DNA of 64,000 nt, taken from NCBI RefSeq assembly GCF_040702995.1, contig NZ_CP159992.1, positions 4,961,501 through 5,025,500 on the forward strand, written 5' to 3'. The first letter of the stretch is position 1, and each line of letters opens with the position of its first letter. Positions 18,143 to 28,212 of the stretch are shown in pieces. Source of the DNA: Paenibacillus sp. AN1007. GTDB taxonomy: Bacteria > Bacillota > Bacilli > Paenibacillales > Paenibacillaceae. The translations under genes and the position numbers were made by a program. Under the pieces are notes generated by a model. It was not told the DNA's origin, searched no databases, and saw only the letters and a program-made list of their open reading frames with translations.

Positions 18143-18536
18143 ACCGATTTCCCCTTTCCATAGTGACCTTGCGATTGGTTTCCTTGTTATATATTCAAAT
18201 ATTGCGCATTAATTATATTTAATCCGATAAGTTTAGTAAGTATTAAGAAGATATTAGTATATTATCATCCCCACACCTGCAAGTCAACGCGTGAAATGAC
18301 ATCACTATTTCGGGTACCGGTTTTCTTTTTCACTCATTATCCTACAAAAAAAAGAGCCTGGCTGTATTCAGCCCGGCCCCGCATATTTCTGTCCTATTGC
18401 CATTCAGTTCCTACATCCATTCTATGTGCATTTTTCATTCGTGAAAACATTTAAAAAGCCTAACGCTGAAACAAGCATCGCTTTTGCTAACCTATCGTAA
18501 TCATCGTCTTATGGTATGCTGCTTACGATCACGTTC
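18143..18536. other. Intergenic region with one terminator
   Basis: This gap contains the terminator of the small gene on its right (18346-18376) and an AT-rich stretch (18190-18260) that probably holds the hydrolase promoter. I see nothing else. Confidence 0.5.
18346..18376 (-). terminator. Terminator of the small gene at 18537-18770
   Basis: On the minus strand, CCGGGCTG, a 4-base loop and CAGCCAGG are followed by CTC and eight T. Confidence 0.8.
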
Positions 18537-18770
18537 TCACTCGTAGCTCCTGCGAAACATCGAATGGGTCTCGATTCGTCCGCTCCACTCATGCTGCTGA
18601 CCTTCCCCGTCGTTGTTCCAAAAGCTTCGTCCCTGCAGATTATGATCGTCCAGCTCGTCGCTGAATTCCGCATCCTCCACTGCCTCGTTCATCGGCACCA
18701 CTTCATCAACGACACCACGTGAGTTGCTGTTGAGCAGCATCTTTCGTGTCAGATCTGATTGCTTATCCAT
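18537..18770 (-). CDS. Small acidic hypothetical protein
   Basis: A 77-residue, strongly acidic, probably disordered protein (VVPMNEAVEDAEFSDELDD in the middle). GGAGGG lies 8 bases before ATG 18770, and a terminator follows the stop. No family is recognised. Confidence 0.65.
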   Translation of the reverse strand: MDKQSDLTRKMLLNSNSRGVVDEVVPMNEAVEDAEFSDELDDHNLQGRSFWNNDGEGQQHEWSGRIETHSMFRRSYE

Positions 18771-18968
18771 TTTGAACACCCTCCTATCCATCATTTCGGT
18801 TTGGAAATGCTACTATTGTGATGGATTAGGCAGCTCTTTATGCATGGTTCACAGAATCGTTGCTTCTTCCGATCGAGCAGTGTATATTCACGCATTCACG
18901 GGGGAAAATAAAACCAAAATTACAGGCACTCCTGTCCCGGAAGCCTGTTAACGGAAAGGAAGAAACTC

Positions 18969-19088
18969 ATGGCACATCTACTTGGATGGATTCAGCATCA
19001 TGGAAAACTGGTGCTCTTATGTACCTGTGTTGTGCTTGCCTGCATCGGGCTTTGGGTGAACCATAAGCAGTTATTTTATAAGGAATGA
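18969..19088 (+). CDS. Tiny single-span membrane protein
   Basis: A 39-residue frame with AAAGGAAG 6 bases before the ATG. It has one hydrophobic helix (KLVLLCTCVVLACIGLWV) and short polar ends, MAHLLGWIQHHG and NHKQLFYKE. It lies 95 bases before the DUF1129 gene in the same direction and may share its transcript. The function is unknown. Its size makes it an easily missed gene. Confidence 0.5.
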   Translation: MAHLLGWIQHHGKLVLLCTCVVLACIGLWVNHKQLFYKE

Positions 19089-19183
19089 CTTTGCGAAACG
19101 AGAGGCCTTCCCGTATACTAAAATACCGTCAGGGTCTTCGTGGAATGGAAGATCAGAACGTGTGAAGACAGGGGGAGCAATCA

Positions 19184-19990
19184 TTGGGGATTTCCTATAA
19201 AAAGCTGAAAGAATTACAAAATCGGCAGATTACAGAGATGGGCCGGATGACACCGGATAACGTACAATTGTATGACCGGATCAGCACCATTGCACGGCAG
19301 GCACCAGTAGACGAGAGAACACAGGAAGAATGGATTCTCGCTGCGGGAAAAGCCATCGTACAAGCGCAGCAGGATAACAAATCTGCACGTGAACTGTACG
19401 GACCTGATCTTGAAAAAGATATTTATGTACAGCTTGGAGTACATGATGCAGATGATTCACATACAGAACCGCAGACGAATGCTGCCAAGCCCAAAGATGC
19501 AGGAAGACCAAGCAAGAAATCCAACGCCGTCTCAGAGCAGACAGTCGATCATGCGGATACGACAGAACCTGTGAAACGAACACCTAAATGGTATGTCATG
19601 ATTGCTTGGACAGCTGTATCCGTTGTGCTGCTCATCCAGGGCTGTGCAGGGCTGTTCTTCGGTTGGACAGATGGAGACACCGAAGCATTTGAACATATCA
19701 GTCTGTTCTCTCTCATTATTGCCGCTGTAGGCGGGATTGCGCTCGTAGAGATGCTGCGCCGATTAGCAGAGCGCCCTGATGACCAAGGAGAAGACAAACA
19801 CGTGATGCCTAAGGTGAACGTTCGTGGCATTGCCATTTACATTGTCATTGTTGTACTGGTACTCTTTGTCGGTTATCCACTTCGGGATAAACTTCCCGTG
19901 TTTTACATGGCTCCATGGGTAAGTACAGTTATTGGCGTTGTTGGGCTTGTCTTGATCCGTCCTGTTTTTGGGCAAAAGAAGCAGGCGTAA
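19184..19990 (+). CDS. DUF1129-family membrane protein
   Basis: A 268-residue protein with a cytoplasmic N-terminal half (about residues 1-135) that is helical and then Lys/Pro-rich. Four predicted membrane helices follow: YVMIAWTAVSVVLLIQGCAG, LFSLIIAAVGGIALVEML, GIAIYIVIVVLVLFVGYP and VSTVIGVVGLVLIRPVFG. This matches the DUF1129 layout; no molecular function is known. The start is TTG, 6 bases after GGGGGAG. Confidence 0.78.
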   Translation: MGISYKKLKELQNRQITEMGRMTPDNVQLYDRISTIARQAPVDERTQEEWILAAGKAIVQAQQDNKSARELYGPDLEKDIYVQLGVHDADDSHTEPQTNAAKPKDAGRPSKKSNAVSEQTVDHADTTEPVKRTPKWYVMIAWTAVSVVLLIQGCAGLFFGWTDGDTEAFEHISLFSLIIAAVGGIALVEMLRRLAERPDDQGEDKHVMPKVNVRGIAIYIVIVVLVLFVGYPLRDKLPVFYMAPWVSTVIGVVGLVLIRPVFGQKKQA

Positions 19991-20148
19991 ACCCGATGAA
20001 TACGGCTTTCCATATTCACTTCTAACCACTACATTTATACCCACCAGGTTGATTTCAATTCAAAAAGATGATCCACGATTATACACGGATCAGCATGATT
20101 TTTATTGAGAGAAACATCATATAAAGCCTCTTATTTGCTTAGTGTATT

Positions 20149-20174
20149 TTTTAAGGGACCGCTCGGTCCCTTTT
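20149..20174. terminator. Bidirectional terminator
   Basis: Stem AAGGGACC, loop GCTC, GGTCCCTT, with T-runs on both strands, between the converging DUF1129 and AraC genes. Confidence 0.85.
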
Positions 20175-20227
20175 CTGTTATATGTTTTATTTGTTATTAG
20201 GGTTTCTTCCCCTTCGCCAGCAGCTGT

Positions 20228-21193
20228 TTAGGGCTGATCTTGATTATTGTGAAAAGACACGCTCTGCCTCAGTTGGAGCTGATTGCGGTGCTTCACACCT
20301 CTGCCCGGTGTTTCCCCGAATTCACGTTTATACATGCGAATGAAATAATTCACTTCCATGCCTACGTTCTCCGCCGCTTCCTTCACACTAGCCTGAGGAT
20401 GCTTGTTCAACCACTCCAGTCCTTTTTGCAGACGCCAGCGCTGCATGTATTGATGGCCCGTCACACCGTAATGCTGGTGAAACAAACGATTCAGATGCTG
20501 CACAGAGTAGCCTACGGCTTCGGCCACATGTTTCAATAACAGATCATCCTGATAATGTGCCTGCATCAAGGCCACTGCCCGGTTAAGCCCATCCATACCT
20601 GCATCCGAATTAACATGTACGCGTGAATCGCCCGTCCTGTACTCCTGAACAGCACCCCCAGGTTCTAATGAGGACTGTCCGGACCTTTTCTCCCTTAAAG
20701 GAGAGGAACATACTGTCGATGTCGATGTAATGGCTTGGGTTATATCAAGAACCAGCCTGTATACCAAAGCAGATGTATTCCACATGGATACCCTACCCTG
20801 ATCCAGTGCTTCCCAGAGTTCCATCATTCGTGACCATATCAGATCGAACTGGGTTATTGTGGAAGGCGTTCTCTGAATTAAACCGGCCGTTTGAAGCACC
20901 AACGCTGCCGCATCACCGCCGATGCCGATGTACCCCAACTCTCCGCCATTTTTGGGGTGAGGAATGTATTCATGAGCTGTTTCTGATTCAAGTACAAACA
21001 GCTGCCCAGCCTGGATGACTACAGTCCCTTTTCCCGAAATGTTGAAATGTCCCCCACCGCCCCGTGCCAAAAATAACTGATGCACCGGAAAACCCTGGGG
21101 TCTATGCAGTCCTTTCTCTTCCTGCGTACCCACACCGTACAGATACAAAGGCAATCGCGAATCCGGTTCCCCCGCCAAACGAAACGCTAACAT
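20228..21193 (-). CDS. AraC-family transcriptional regulator with cupin sensor
   Basis: A 321-residue regulator. The N-terminal 90 residues form a cupin-like ligand domain (HQLFLARGGGGHFNISGKGT, then VVIQAGQLFVLESETAHEYIP). The C-terminal 100 residues hold two helix-turn-helix motifs (LLLKHVAEAVGYSVQHLNRLF and SVKEAAENVGMEVNYFIRMYK, each quoted in part). The last 30 residues are Gln-rich. The fold suggests a sugar-responsive activator, but no carbohydrate genes are adjacent. GGGAGG lies 5 bases before the ATG. Confidence 0.88.
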   Translation of the reverse strand: MLAFRLAGEPDSRLPLYLYGVGTQEEKGLHRPQGFPVHQLFLARGGGGHFNISGKGTVVIQAGQLFVLESETAHEYIPHPKNGGELGYIGIGGDAAALVLQTAGLIQRTPSTITQFDLIWSRMMELWEALDQGRVSMWNTSALVYRLVLDITQAITSTSTVCSSPLREKRSGQSSLEPGGAVQEYRTGDSRVHVNSDAGMDGLNRAVALMQAHYQDDLLLKHVAEAVGYSVQHLNRLFHQHYGVTGHQYMQRWRLQKGLEWLNKHPQASVKEAAENVGMEVNYFIRMYKREFGETPGRGVKHRNQLQLRQSVSFHNNQDQP

Positions 21194-21356
21194 TCCATCC
21201 TCCCTTTCGGCTCATGAACTGTCTCCTCTATGACTTCTATTATCCATCGTTTGTTACATCCCCAGCAATGACCTAAGGAACCCTTTTAGAAGCTTAATTA
21301 CTGGAAAAATAAGGACATTGGTCACGTTAGATCATGGGAGTGATGGTTATGGTTAA

Positions 21357-21390
21357 AACAAAAACTACCTTCCCCGCAGGAAAGGTAGTT
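21357..21390 (-). terminator. Terminator of the surface repeat protein gene
   Basis: Arms AACTACCTT and AAGGTAGTT with a 10-base loop, followed on the minus strand by a T-run. Confidence 0.8.
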
Positions 21391-21475
21391 GATGAATCAT
21401 TATACTTTTTTAGAAACTCGGAATCTGACTTAGAACTTCGGAACCTGACAAACAACTATTCGGACAGCACTTTGC

Positions 21476-24400
21476 TTATGAAGCAGGTGTGTCAGAAGAT
21501 GGCACATTCGCCGCCGGTGGGTTCGCTGATGATTGAGCAGGCACCTCCACTGTGACTTTAGAAGCATTGGATAAGGCGTTACGAACGGATTGCTGCTGTG
21601 CAACAGAGAGAACATAAATTTGATACGTTCCAGAAGTTATTGTCTGTCCACTTGTATCTTTGGAAAGAGTTAATAACGTATCACCTTTCGTTAATTCCTG
21701 ATATCTATCGGCACTGATACTGTTAGCCTCATCCAGTCCAAAACGGGAACCGTCCTTCACAATGAAAGCTCTGTATTGTGAAATACCCTGCTCATTGTCT
21801 GACTGAAGATTAACCTTTATGATTTGCCCTTCACTACTTGCAGTTACTACAGCTGCTTTTACATCGATCGGCTGTGCCTGCTGCTTCGCATTGATTTTGA
21901 ATACATTAGAGCCACGAGACAGACTGGATTCTCTTGAATTGTTTTCTGACAAAGATAAGACAAAAACTTGGTACGATTTACTAGAATCAATCTTATTCCC
22001 GCTAACATCCTTTGTGAATGCAAATGGTTGAACATTCGCACTAGACCCGTTTTTAGGTACAGTCAGATAACTATTAGTAGAAGAGAGAACGGATTTGGCT
22101 GCAGCCAAGTTAAAAACTTCCGACTGACTTGAAGGCACGATCATTAAGGCATAGCTGGCGATCCCTGCATCATTTTGAGGTTTCGTGAAATTGATTGAAA
22201 TGTCGGTTGCCTCTCCGGTTGCTTGTGCTGCTTCAGCAAATGTTACTGCGACATTACTTGCTTCCTGAACAGCAGAAGTCAAATTTAGCTTAACAACACC
22301 TGATGGTGACGATAAAGCATTTGACAGAGAACTGTTGTTATTCACAGCCATTACATAAACTCGATATTCCCCGCCGTTAACGATCGTGCTGCCATCTGTT
22401 GTTAAGGTTCCAACAGGCAGCCTGAACGAGGTGCTATTCGATTTATTTACAGCAGTATAAAATCTGCTGTCTAAAGAACTTGCGGTAGATAAACTCAATG
22501 AACTGTTCGCTTTTACAACAAATACACGGTACTGACTCACGTTCGCTTCATTCGCTGATCGGTTAAATGTCACTTGGATATCATTCGCATTACCGTTATC
22601 CGCCACATCAGCTGCAGTTACATTAGTCGGTGCACTTAAAGCTGCATTTTGTGTTAACGTGATTTGGGCCGAGGATGAAGATAGGGCATTCTGGCTCCAA
22701 TTTCCGTTATTGTTTACCGACAGGACAAACACACGGTAAGGAAGGCCATTGGAGATCAGGTTCCCGAATGTGTCCCGTGTATTAGACTGCAGGTTTACTG
22801 TAAGATTGCTTCCCGTTTTATTTACCTGCGTGTAATAGCTTGACGAGTTGGCAGAATTCAGATTGAAGCTTCCTGCATAGCTTGCGGGCACTACAAACAC
22901 GCGATAGTGAGAAATACTGGATTCATCTGACGCTTTGGTAAACGAGACACGCAGGTCAGATCCGTTCCCATTGTCCGCGATATCGGTAACAGACAGATTG
23001 CTCGCCACACCTGCAGTGCTGTTAGAAGTCAGTCTCAACACACTCGAAGAAGCTGACAGCGCATTGGTGTAGTTGTTCTGCTGCGTACCTGCTGCCATGA
23101 CAAAAATCCGATAATCCTGCAAATTCGTTACGTTGTAACCGCTGGTGTCTCTCATATTCGAAGGCAGGTTAACCGTAATGTTATTACCGGTTTTATTCAC
23201 CGTGTAATACAAGCTGGACGACAGATTGCTTGCTGTAGTCAGATTAAAGCTGCTTGCCACCGTATTGCGTACAACAAACACACGATAGTTCGCCACCTTC
23301 GACTCATCCGATGAACGGTTAAAGCTTACCTGAATGTCGCGTCCATCTCCATAATCCGAAATATCTCTCACTTGTGTAATGACTGGAGCTGATGCTGTGT
23401 TTACAGACAGCGTCAGGGAAGATGAAGCCGAGGACAGTTTGCTGTCTGTTGATGTATTCGTGCTTACAGACATGATGTAAACAACATAAGACGTTCCACT
23501 TTTGATCAGTTCGCCTGAAGTATCCCGCGATGAAGAGGTAAGCTGACTTTTAACTGTATTGGAGCTGCCTTTATAAATGATCGTGGAGTTGGCGTTAGAT
23601 ACTTTGTTCGCAGTATCCAGGTTAAACGATGATGCATCCTTCGCTTTCACAACAAAAGCGCGGTAGTACGTAATATTCGAAGTTGTGCTCGGCTGCGTGA
23701 AGTTGATCTCCATATCTCTACCATCACCATAATCGCTGACATCTGCGGCGCGCAGGTTCGTTACAGCCTGTACGGAAGAACGAACATTATTCAACTTCAA
23801 GCTCTGAGAAGACCAGCCTAACGTATTTTTGTAGTTATTGCTGCTGTTGCCTACAGTTAATACATATAAACGGTAGGTTTCATTGCTGTTTAACAGATCG
23901 CCATTAACATCACGTGTCTGGGCGTTGAGGGTAAGCTTCGGATTGCTGCCATTAGGTGTAATGGAGGTATAGTTCCCCGAAGGTACAGCTGCCGCTGCCG
24001 TTTCGTTAAAGGTGTTCACATTGCGCGTTTTCACCAGCATCACGCGGTAAGCAGATACCGTCTTCTCCGACATTGCACGTGTGAAGCTTACCGTCAGATC
24101 ACGGCCATCTCCATTGCTGCCGGATACTGATCCATAGATATTCCATGCGGAATACTGTGTGTCGTCAATCGGCGGTTCAGATGCAGTTGTTGTTTTGATA
24201 TCCACACGCTGATTACGTGAGTTCCAGAACACTTTTTCCCCAAAAGCTTCACTCACAAAACGAATCGGCACCATGGTATTGCCCTTGATTGTACTCGCAG
24301 GCACATCGAGTTTGGTCAGCTGTCCGTTGATATACGCAGCTTTGGAACCTAGGGTTAACGAAACCTCTTGGTCACCACGGGTTGCCGTAATCTTTTTGGT

Positions 24401-24613
24401 TTTGTTACTGTACTGCACATCCGCATCAAGTCCTTCAAAAATGGACCGCAGCGGAACGAGCACACGTCCAGCCTTCATTACTGGAGCCTGCATCGATGGC
24501 AGCTCGGTATCGTTAATATAAATGCTGATTCTTGCTGCTGCATCCATCACAGATAGTGGCAGCGCAGACATAAGCATGGCCGATACGGCCAGTGCTGACA
24601 TCACCTTTTTCAC
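21476..24613 (-). CDS. Exported repeat protein with copper amine oxidase-like N-terminal domain
   Basis: A 1,045-residue secreted protein. I start at GTG 24613 because GGGAGG is 7 bases upstream. A signal peptide is followed by a copper amine oxidase N-terminal-like domain, here a wall- or ligand-binding fold and not an oxidase (VLVPLRSIFEGLDADV and TMVPIRFVSEAFGEKVFW, about residues 40-140). About seven tandem repeats of 115-130 residues follow. Each has a D(Y/N)G(D/N)GRD-type loop, a strand like INVSFTR, the motif YRVFVV, SFNL, RDTSG and a closing YRVFVMSV-NALSS. The repeats look like beta-sandwich modules. The C-terminus is a Pro/Ser/Ala tail with no sortase motif. A role in surface adhesion or matrix binding is inferred. 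Confidence 0.82.
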   Translation of the reverse strand: MKKVMSALAVSAMLMSALPLSVMDAAARISIYINDTELPSMQAPVMKAGRVLVPLRSIFEGLDADVQYSNKTKKITATRGDQEVSLTLGSKAAYINGQLTKLDVPASTIKGNTMVPIRFVSEAFGEKVFWNSRNQRVDIKTTTASEPPIDDTQYSAWNIYGSVSGSNGDGRDLTVSFTRAMSEKTVSAYRVMLVKTRNVNTFNETAAAAVPSGNYTSITPNGSNPKLTLNAQTRDVNGDLLNSNETYRLYVLTVGNSSNNYKNTLGWSSQSLKLNNVRSSVQAVTNLRAADVSDYGDGRDMEINFTQPSTTSNITYYRAFVVKAKDASSFNLDTANKVSNANSTIIYKGSSNTVKSQLTSSSRDTSGELIKSGTSYVVYIMSVSTNTSTDSKLSSASSSLTLSVNTASAPVITQVRDISDYGDGRDIQVSFNRSSDESKVANYRVFVVRNTVASSFNLTTASNLSSSLYYTVNKTGNNITVNLPSNMRDTSGYNVTNLQDYRIFVMAAGTQQNNYTNALSASSSVLRLTSNSTAGVASNLSVTDIADNGNGSDLRVSFTKASDESSISHYRVFVVPASYAGSFNLNSANSSSYYTQVNKTGSNLTVNLQSNTRDTFGNLISNGLPYRVFVLSVNNNGNWSQNALSSSSAQITLTQNAALSAPTNVTAADVADNGNANDIQVTFNRSANEANVSQYRVFVVKANSSLSLSTASSLDSRFYTAVNKSNSTSFRLPVGTLTTDGSTIVNGGEYRVYVMAVNNNSSLSNALSSPSGVVKLNLTSAVQEASNVAVTFAEAAQATGEATDISINFTKPQNDAGIASYALMIVPSSQSEVFNLAAAKSVLSSTNSYLTVPKNGSSANVQPFAFTKDVSGNKIDSSKSYQVFVLSLSENNSRESSLSRGSNVFKINAKQQAQPIDVKAAVVTASSEGQIIKVNLQSDNEQGISQYRAFIVKDGSRFGLDEANSISADRYQELTKGDTLLTLSKDTSGQTITSGTYQIYVLSVAQQQSVRNALSNASKVTVEVPAQSSANPPAANVPSSDTPAS

Positions 24614-24958
24614 TTGATTGCCTCCCGCTTTCCTCATAACCCTATCCCCAATCTCCCCATATTTAGTTCATCCCTATAGATTAGCTGCGCTGGTCGTTAA
24701 TTCCTGTATTTTCCTATGCACATCTAAGACGTTCGGATTCATTAAAAAGTTTCCGGTTATCCCAAAAATATTTTCGCAGAAAAATTCACCCTGCATCTAC
24801 CCTGCAAAGGTTAAAAATAACAGAAAAATTTGTCACTATTCCGCAACCACTTCTTGTACCATTTGCTTTAATCTGTGGTTAATGTATAACCAAACCTGAT
24901 ATACTTTTGTTTTAGCGTTCCTATATGCCAATTTCATACATTCAGGAGGTTCATAACT
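24614..24958. other. Divergent promoter region
   Basis: This gap separates two divergent genes for secreted proteins. A TATACT box at 24900-24905 is a candidate -10 element for the rightward gene, but no good -35 was seen. No coding sequence was found. Confidence 0.35.
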
Positions 24959-25927
24959 ATGACATTATCTTTGCCATCTTTCAAAAATAAAACGGTACGC
25001 ACGCTGCTTACAGCGACGGCTATCGCTATGCTTCTTCAAACGGCTGCTGTACCCGCTGCCGGCATTGCTTCCGCCGCGCCTGCTGCAGATATCAAAGTTA
25101 CCTCAGCTAGTTCAACAGCAATATACAAGTCGTTTCAGACTAAGCTTTACAAAAAGAATGGCCTGCCCGAAGCAGATCGTTATCTGGAGTCCAAGATCAA
25201 ACAGGTCACCCCATATCATGCCACACTAATGGTAATGCAGCTGGAAAATGCCCGCTACAAAGCGCTTACTGCTATAGAGGACCGTATGCTTGTACCGAAT
25301 GTTCAGGATCAGATGTTGAAAATCTACAAGTGGAATGACAGCTTCACCCAAATGATGTCCCGCACCAAAGACAGCGCTCTTCGCTCACTGCTGCAGCAGG
25401 CCAGAGACAGCGGCTATCGCCTGATTCCAATCGAGGGTTCTCTCTATCCGATCATGAATTATGCTGCGTTTGAAAAATATACCTCTTACGTAAATAAGGA
25501 TATCAAACAGTACATTCGAATCATGGCCGTGGAAACAAACCATATTTCTACTGAAGATGGAGGGTTGATGATTGGGTATCAGGACATGCTGAATCGTGCC
25601 CTGAACCAGGAACAATTCCTGAATGATTATCCCAACTCCAACCGGAAACAGAAGATACAGATGCTGCTGAATGAATATACCTTGTACACTTTTTACGGGC
25701 TGGATAATACACCTCTGTTCGATTACGACACCAATATCATGGATGCCAATGCCCAAAAAGGTTACAAAGCTGTCTTACAGCGCAGCTCTTCCAAGGACAG
25801 TGCTTTTCTGAAAAAACTGGATGCGTTCATGGATGTTGTGTCCGAATCCAAGTTTGAGAAGACAGAAGCCGTCGAAAAATGGCTGGAAGAGAACGTACCT
25901 GTTAATGAGTATTCCAATTATGAGTAG
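24959..25927 (+). CDS. Secreted protein of unknown function
   Basis: A 322-residue protein with AGGAGG 9 bases before the ATG. It has a signal peptide of about 40 residues, cleaved near ASAAPAAD. The mature part is helical and charged (KLYKKNGLPEADRYLESKI; ENARYKALTAIEDRMLVPN; LNEYTLYTFYGLDNTPLFDY). No catalytic motif or cell-wall anchor is visible. It is divergent from the repeat-containing surface protein, and both are exported, so a shared surface role is possible. Confidence 0.75.
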   Translation: MTLSLPSFKNKTVRTLLTATAIAMLLQTAAVPAAGIASAAPAADIKVTSASSTAIYKSFQTKLYKKNGLPEADRYLESKIKQVTPYHATLMVMQLENARYKALTAIEDRMLVPNVQDQMLKIYKWNDSFTQMMSRTKDSALRSLLQQARDSGYRLIPIEGSLYPIMNYAAFEKYTSYVNKDIKQYIRIMAVETNHISTEDGGLMIGYQDMLNRALNQEQFLNDYPNSNRKQKIQMLLNEYTLYTFYGLDNTPLFDYDTNIMDANAQKGYKAVLQRSSSKDSAFLKKLDAFMDVVSESKFEKTEAVEKWLEENVPVNEYSNYE

Positions 25928-25985
25928 AGAATGATTTTAAAGCTCATTTCATGAACTCGTGCAGCTCCCCGCAGCTGCACAAAAC

Positions 25986-26033
25986 AAAAAAGACGAAGCA
26001 GCGTCCACTAGCGAAGCTGCTCTCGTCTTTTTT
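25986..26033. terminator. Bidirectional terminator
   Basis: A long stem, AAAAAGACGAAGCAGC with GCTGCTCTCGTCTTTTTT, lies between converging genes. Confidence 0.88.
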
Positions 26034-26101
26034 GCGTACAACCGTATTTGGTAAACTCCTGAGAGCCGTTCCCCAGACAGCAGCCCTCCGTCTATTAGTA
26101 C

Positions 26102-26719
26102 CTACAGGTCTGAAATTGTTTTGACCATATGATCGTACTCGTGTCCTCCAATGAGAATGACGTCATCTTGAACGTAGCCCTGGCGTTCATACAGCTGCAT
26201 CGCACGACCGTTGTCCTGTTCCACGATCAGCGCAGCACGTGTGTGACCTAGTTCTTTACCCTGCTGCTCGAAAGCAGCCATCAGTGCACGGCCGATGCCC
26301 TGCCCCTGAAAACTCTCGCTTACCGAAAGAGTATCCAGATAATACTCCCCGGGACGGGTTTCTTTTACCAAAGCATATTTCTCATCCTGATTCCGTCCGG
26401 GCCGATCTAATATGGGTTGATCCAGACGATCTGCATCATCACCCGCGTACGCCACCAGCATCCCGGCAACCTGTCCATCCTGCTCCATCACCGTGATGTT
26501 CTGATAACTGATCCGATTATTTTCCTGTGTCACGTAGTCCCGCAAAATATCCATTGCCCGCTCATGATCCGCTTCACCCGCCAGCGCATATGCAATATCA
26601 CCAATGGCCTGCACGAGCAGCGGAACAATTTGATCCACATCCTGCTTCGACGCAGGTCTGATCTGTGGTGCTGCTTTCTGATGATTTGACAGAGTATTTG
26701 CTCTCACTATGAAACGCAC
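26102..26719 (-). CDS. GNAT-family N-acetyltransferase
   Basis: A 205-residue acetyl-CoA-dependent transferase. The acetyl-CoA loop is in SVSESFQGQGIGRALM, preceded by the strand YYLDTL and followed by AALIVEQDNGRAMQLYERQGY, the typical GNAT C-terminal pattern. The N-terminus IRPASKQDVDQIVPLLV also fits. The substrate is unknown. The start is GTG at 26719; a GTG four codons later is possible. Confidence 0.88.
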   Translation of the reverse strand: MRFIVRANTLSNHQKAAPQIRPASKQDVDQIVPLLVQAIGDIAYALAGEADHERAMDILRDYVTQENNRISYQNITVMEQDGQVAGMLVAYAGDDADRLDQPILDRPGRNQDEKYALVKETRPGEYYLDTLSVSESFQGQGIGRALMAAFEQQGKELGHTRAALIVEQDNGRAMQLYERQGYVQDDVILIGGHEYDHMVKTISDL

Positions 26720-26783
26720 TCCCCTTCCCTACTTCTCTTTCTTTTTTTCTGCTCTTCTTTTGCCTTTTATTGTGTACGATGCG

Positions 26784-28088
26784 TCAGATTAACATATTGA
26801 ACAGATTCAAGTTTTTGTTCAGTTCCGTATATGTGATACCTTTGCGGTTCATCCGTTCGATGAGCGGCTGGTAGTCTTCTTTGTACATCAACTCGATGCC
26901 AACCAGGGCAGGGCCGTTTTCCTTATCATGTTTCTTCGTATATTCAAATCTGGCGATATCATCGTTAGGACCAAGCACTTCCTCCAGGAACTCACGCAAA
27001 GCTCCTGCACGCTGCGGGAAATTCACCATGAAATAATATTTCAATCCCTCGTAGATCAAGGAACGCTCCTTAATCTCCTGCATCCGGTCAATATCATTGT
27101 TACCGCCGCTGATCACACAGACCACTGTCTTGCCTGCGATCTGTTCCCGGTACTGCTCCAGTGCAGCTACAGCCAGCGAACCTGCAGGCTCGACAACGAT
27201 GGCATTTTCGTTATATAACTCCAGAATCGTTGTGCAGGCTTTGCCTTCAGGAACCTTCACGATATCGTCCAGAATGCTGCTGCAGATGTCATAGGTCAGA
27301 TCACCAACCCGTTTTACCGCTGCACCATCCACAAATTTATCGATATCGTCCAGCGTAACCACCTGTTTGCGGAACACTGCCTCACTCATAGATGCTGCCC
27401 CAAGCGGCTCCACACCGATAATACGTGTCTCTGGGCTGACCGTTTTCATGTACGTTCCTACCCCGGCTGCCAAGCCGCCGCCGCCGATGGTCACAAACAT
27501 ATAGTCTGCATTCTCATCAAGACTTTCCATAATCTCCATCGCAACCGTTCCGTTTCCTGCAATAATCTTCGGCTGATCAAACGGATGGATAAAGGTCATG
27601 CCTTTCTCGTCGCATGCACGCATCGCTTCAGCATATGCATCATCATAGGTGTCACCGATCAAAACAACCTCCACATTATCGCCACCAAAACGACGTACCT
27701 GCTTCACCTTCTGGTTCGGTGTTGTGCTTGGCATGAAAATTTTACCGTGAATGCCCAGCGCATTACAGCTGAATGCAACCCCCTGTGCATGGTTGCCCGC
27801 GCTTGCGCAGACAATGCCCTTCTCCATTTCGGCAGGAGTCAGATTACGTATCATGTTGTAGGCTCCACGAATTTTGAATGAACGCACCACCTGCAGGTCT
27901 TCCCGCTTCAGATACACGTTACAGTTATATTTAGCCGACAGTACAGCGTCACGCTGCAGCGGTGTTCTTACAATCACTTCACGCAGCACATGATGTGCGC
28001 GCACAATATCTTCCATGCCAACACTGGCATGTCTGGAACCTTCGTTTCCGTTTCCGGCTCCTGTTGTCTCTTGATCGACTGGTTTCAT
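26784..28088 (-). CDS. ilvA: Threonine dehydratase (threonine ammonia-lyase)
   Basis: This PLP enzyme converts threonine to 2-oxobutanoate, the first committed step of isoleucine synthesis. The PLP lysine is in VVRSFKIRGAYNM, the phosphate-binding loop is TIGGGGLAAGVG, and CASAGNHAQGVAF binds substrate. The C-terminal 90 residues form one ACT-like regulatory domain (YYFMVNFPQRAGALREFLEEV in part). Length is 434 residues from ATG 28088; the upstream TTG at 28121 has no ribosome site. It stands apart from other branched-chain genes. Confidence 0.93.
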   Translation of the reverse strand: MKPVDQETTGAGNGNEGSRHASVGMEDIVRAHHVLREVIVRTPLQRDAVLSAKYNCNVYLKREDLQVVRSFKIRGAYNMIRNLTPAEMEKGIVCASAGNHAQGVAFSCNALGIHGKIFMPSTTPNQKVKQVRRFGGDNVEVVLIGDTYDDAYAEAMRACDEKGMTFIHPFDQPKIIAGNGTVAMEIMESLDENADYMFVTIGGGGLAAGVGTYMKTVSPETRIIGVEPLGAASMSEAVFRKQVVTLDDIDKFVDGAAVKRVGDLTYDICSSILDDIVKVPEGKACTTILELYNENAIVVEPAGSLAVAALEQYREQIAGKTVVCVISGGNNDIDRMQEIKERSLIYEGLKYYFMVNFPQRAGALREFLEEVLGPNDDIARFEYTKKHDKENGPALVGIELMYKEDYQPLIERMNRKGITYTELNKNLNLFNMLI

Positions 28089-28212
28089 CTGTCTCCACAC
28101 TCCGCTTATATGGTCTAGCAATGTTATACACTGCTTTTTCTTTTTATTGTATCACTTTTACTCTGTCCCTGCGCCAACCGTGTCTCCATCACTACTCTTC
28201 TCTCTAATTTCG

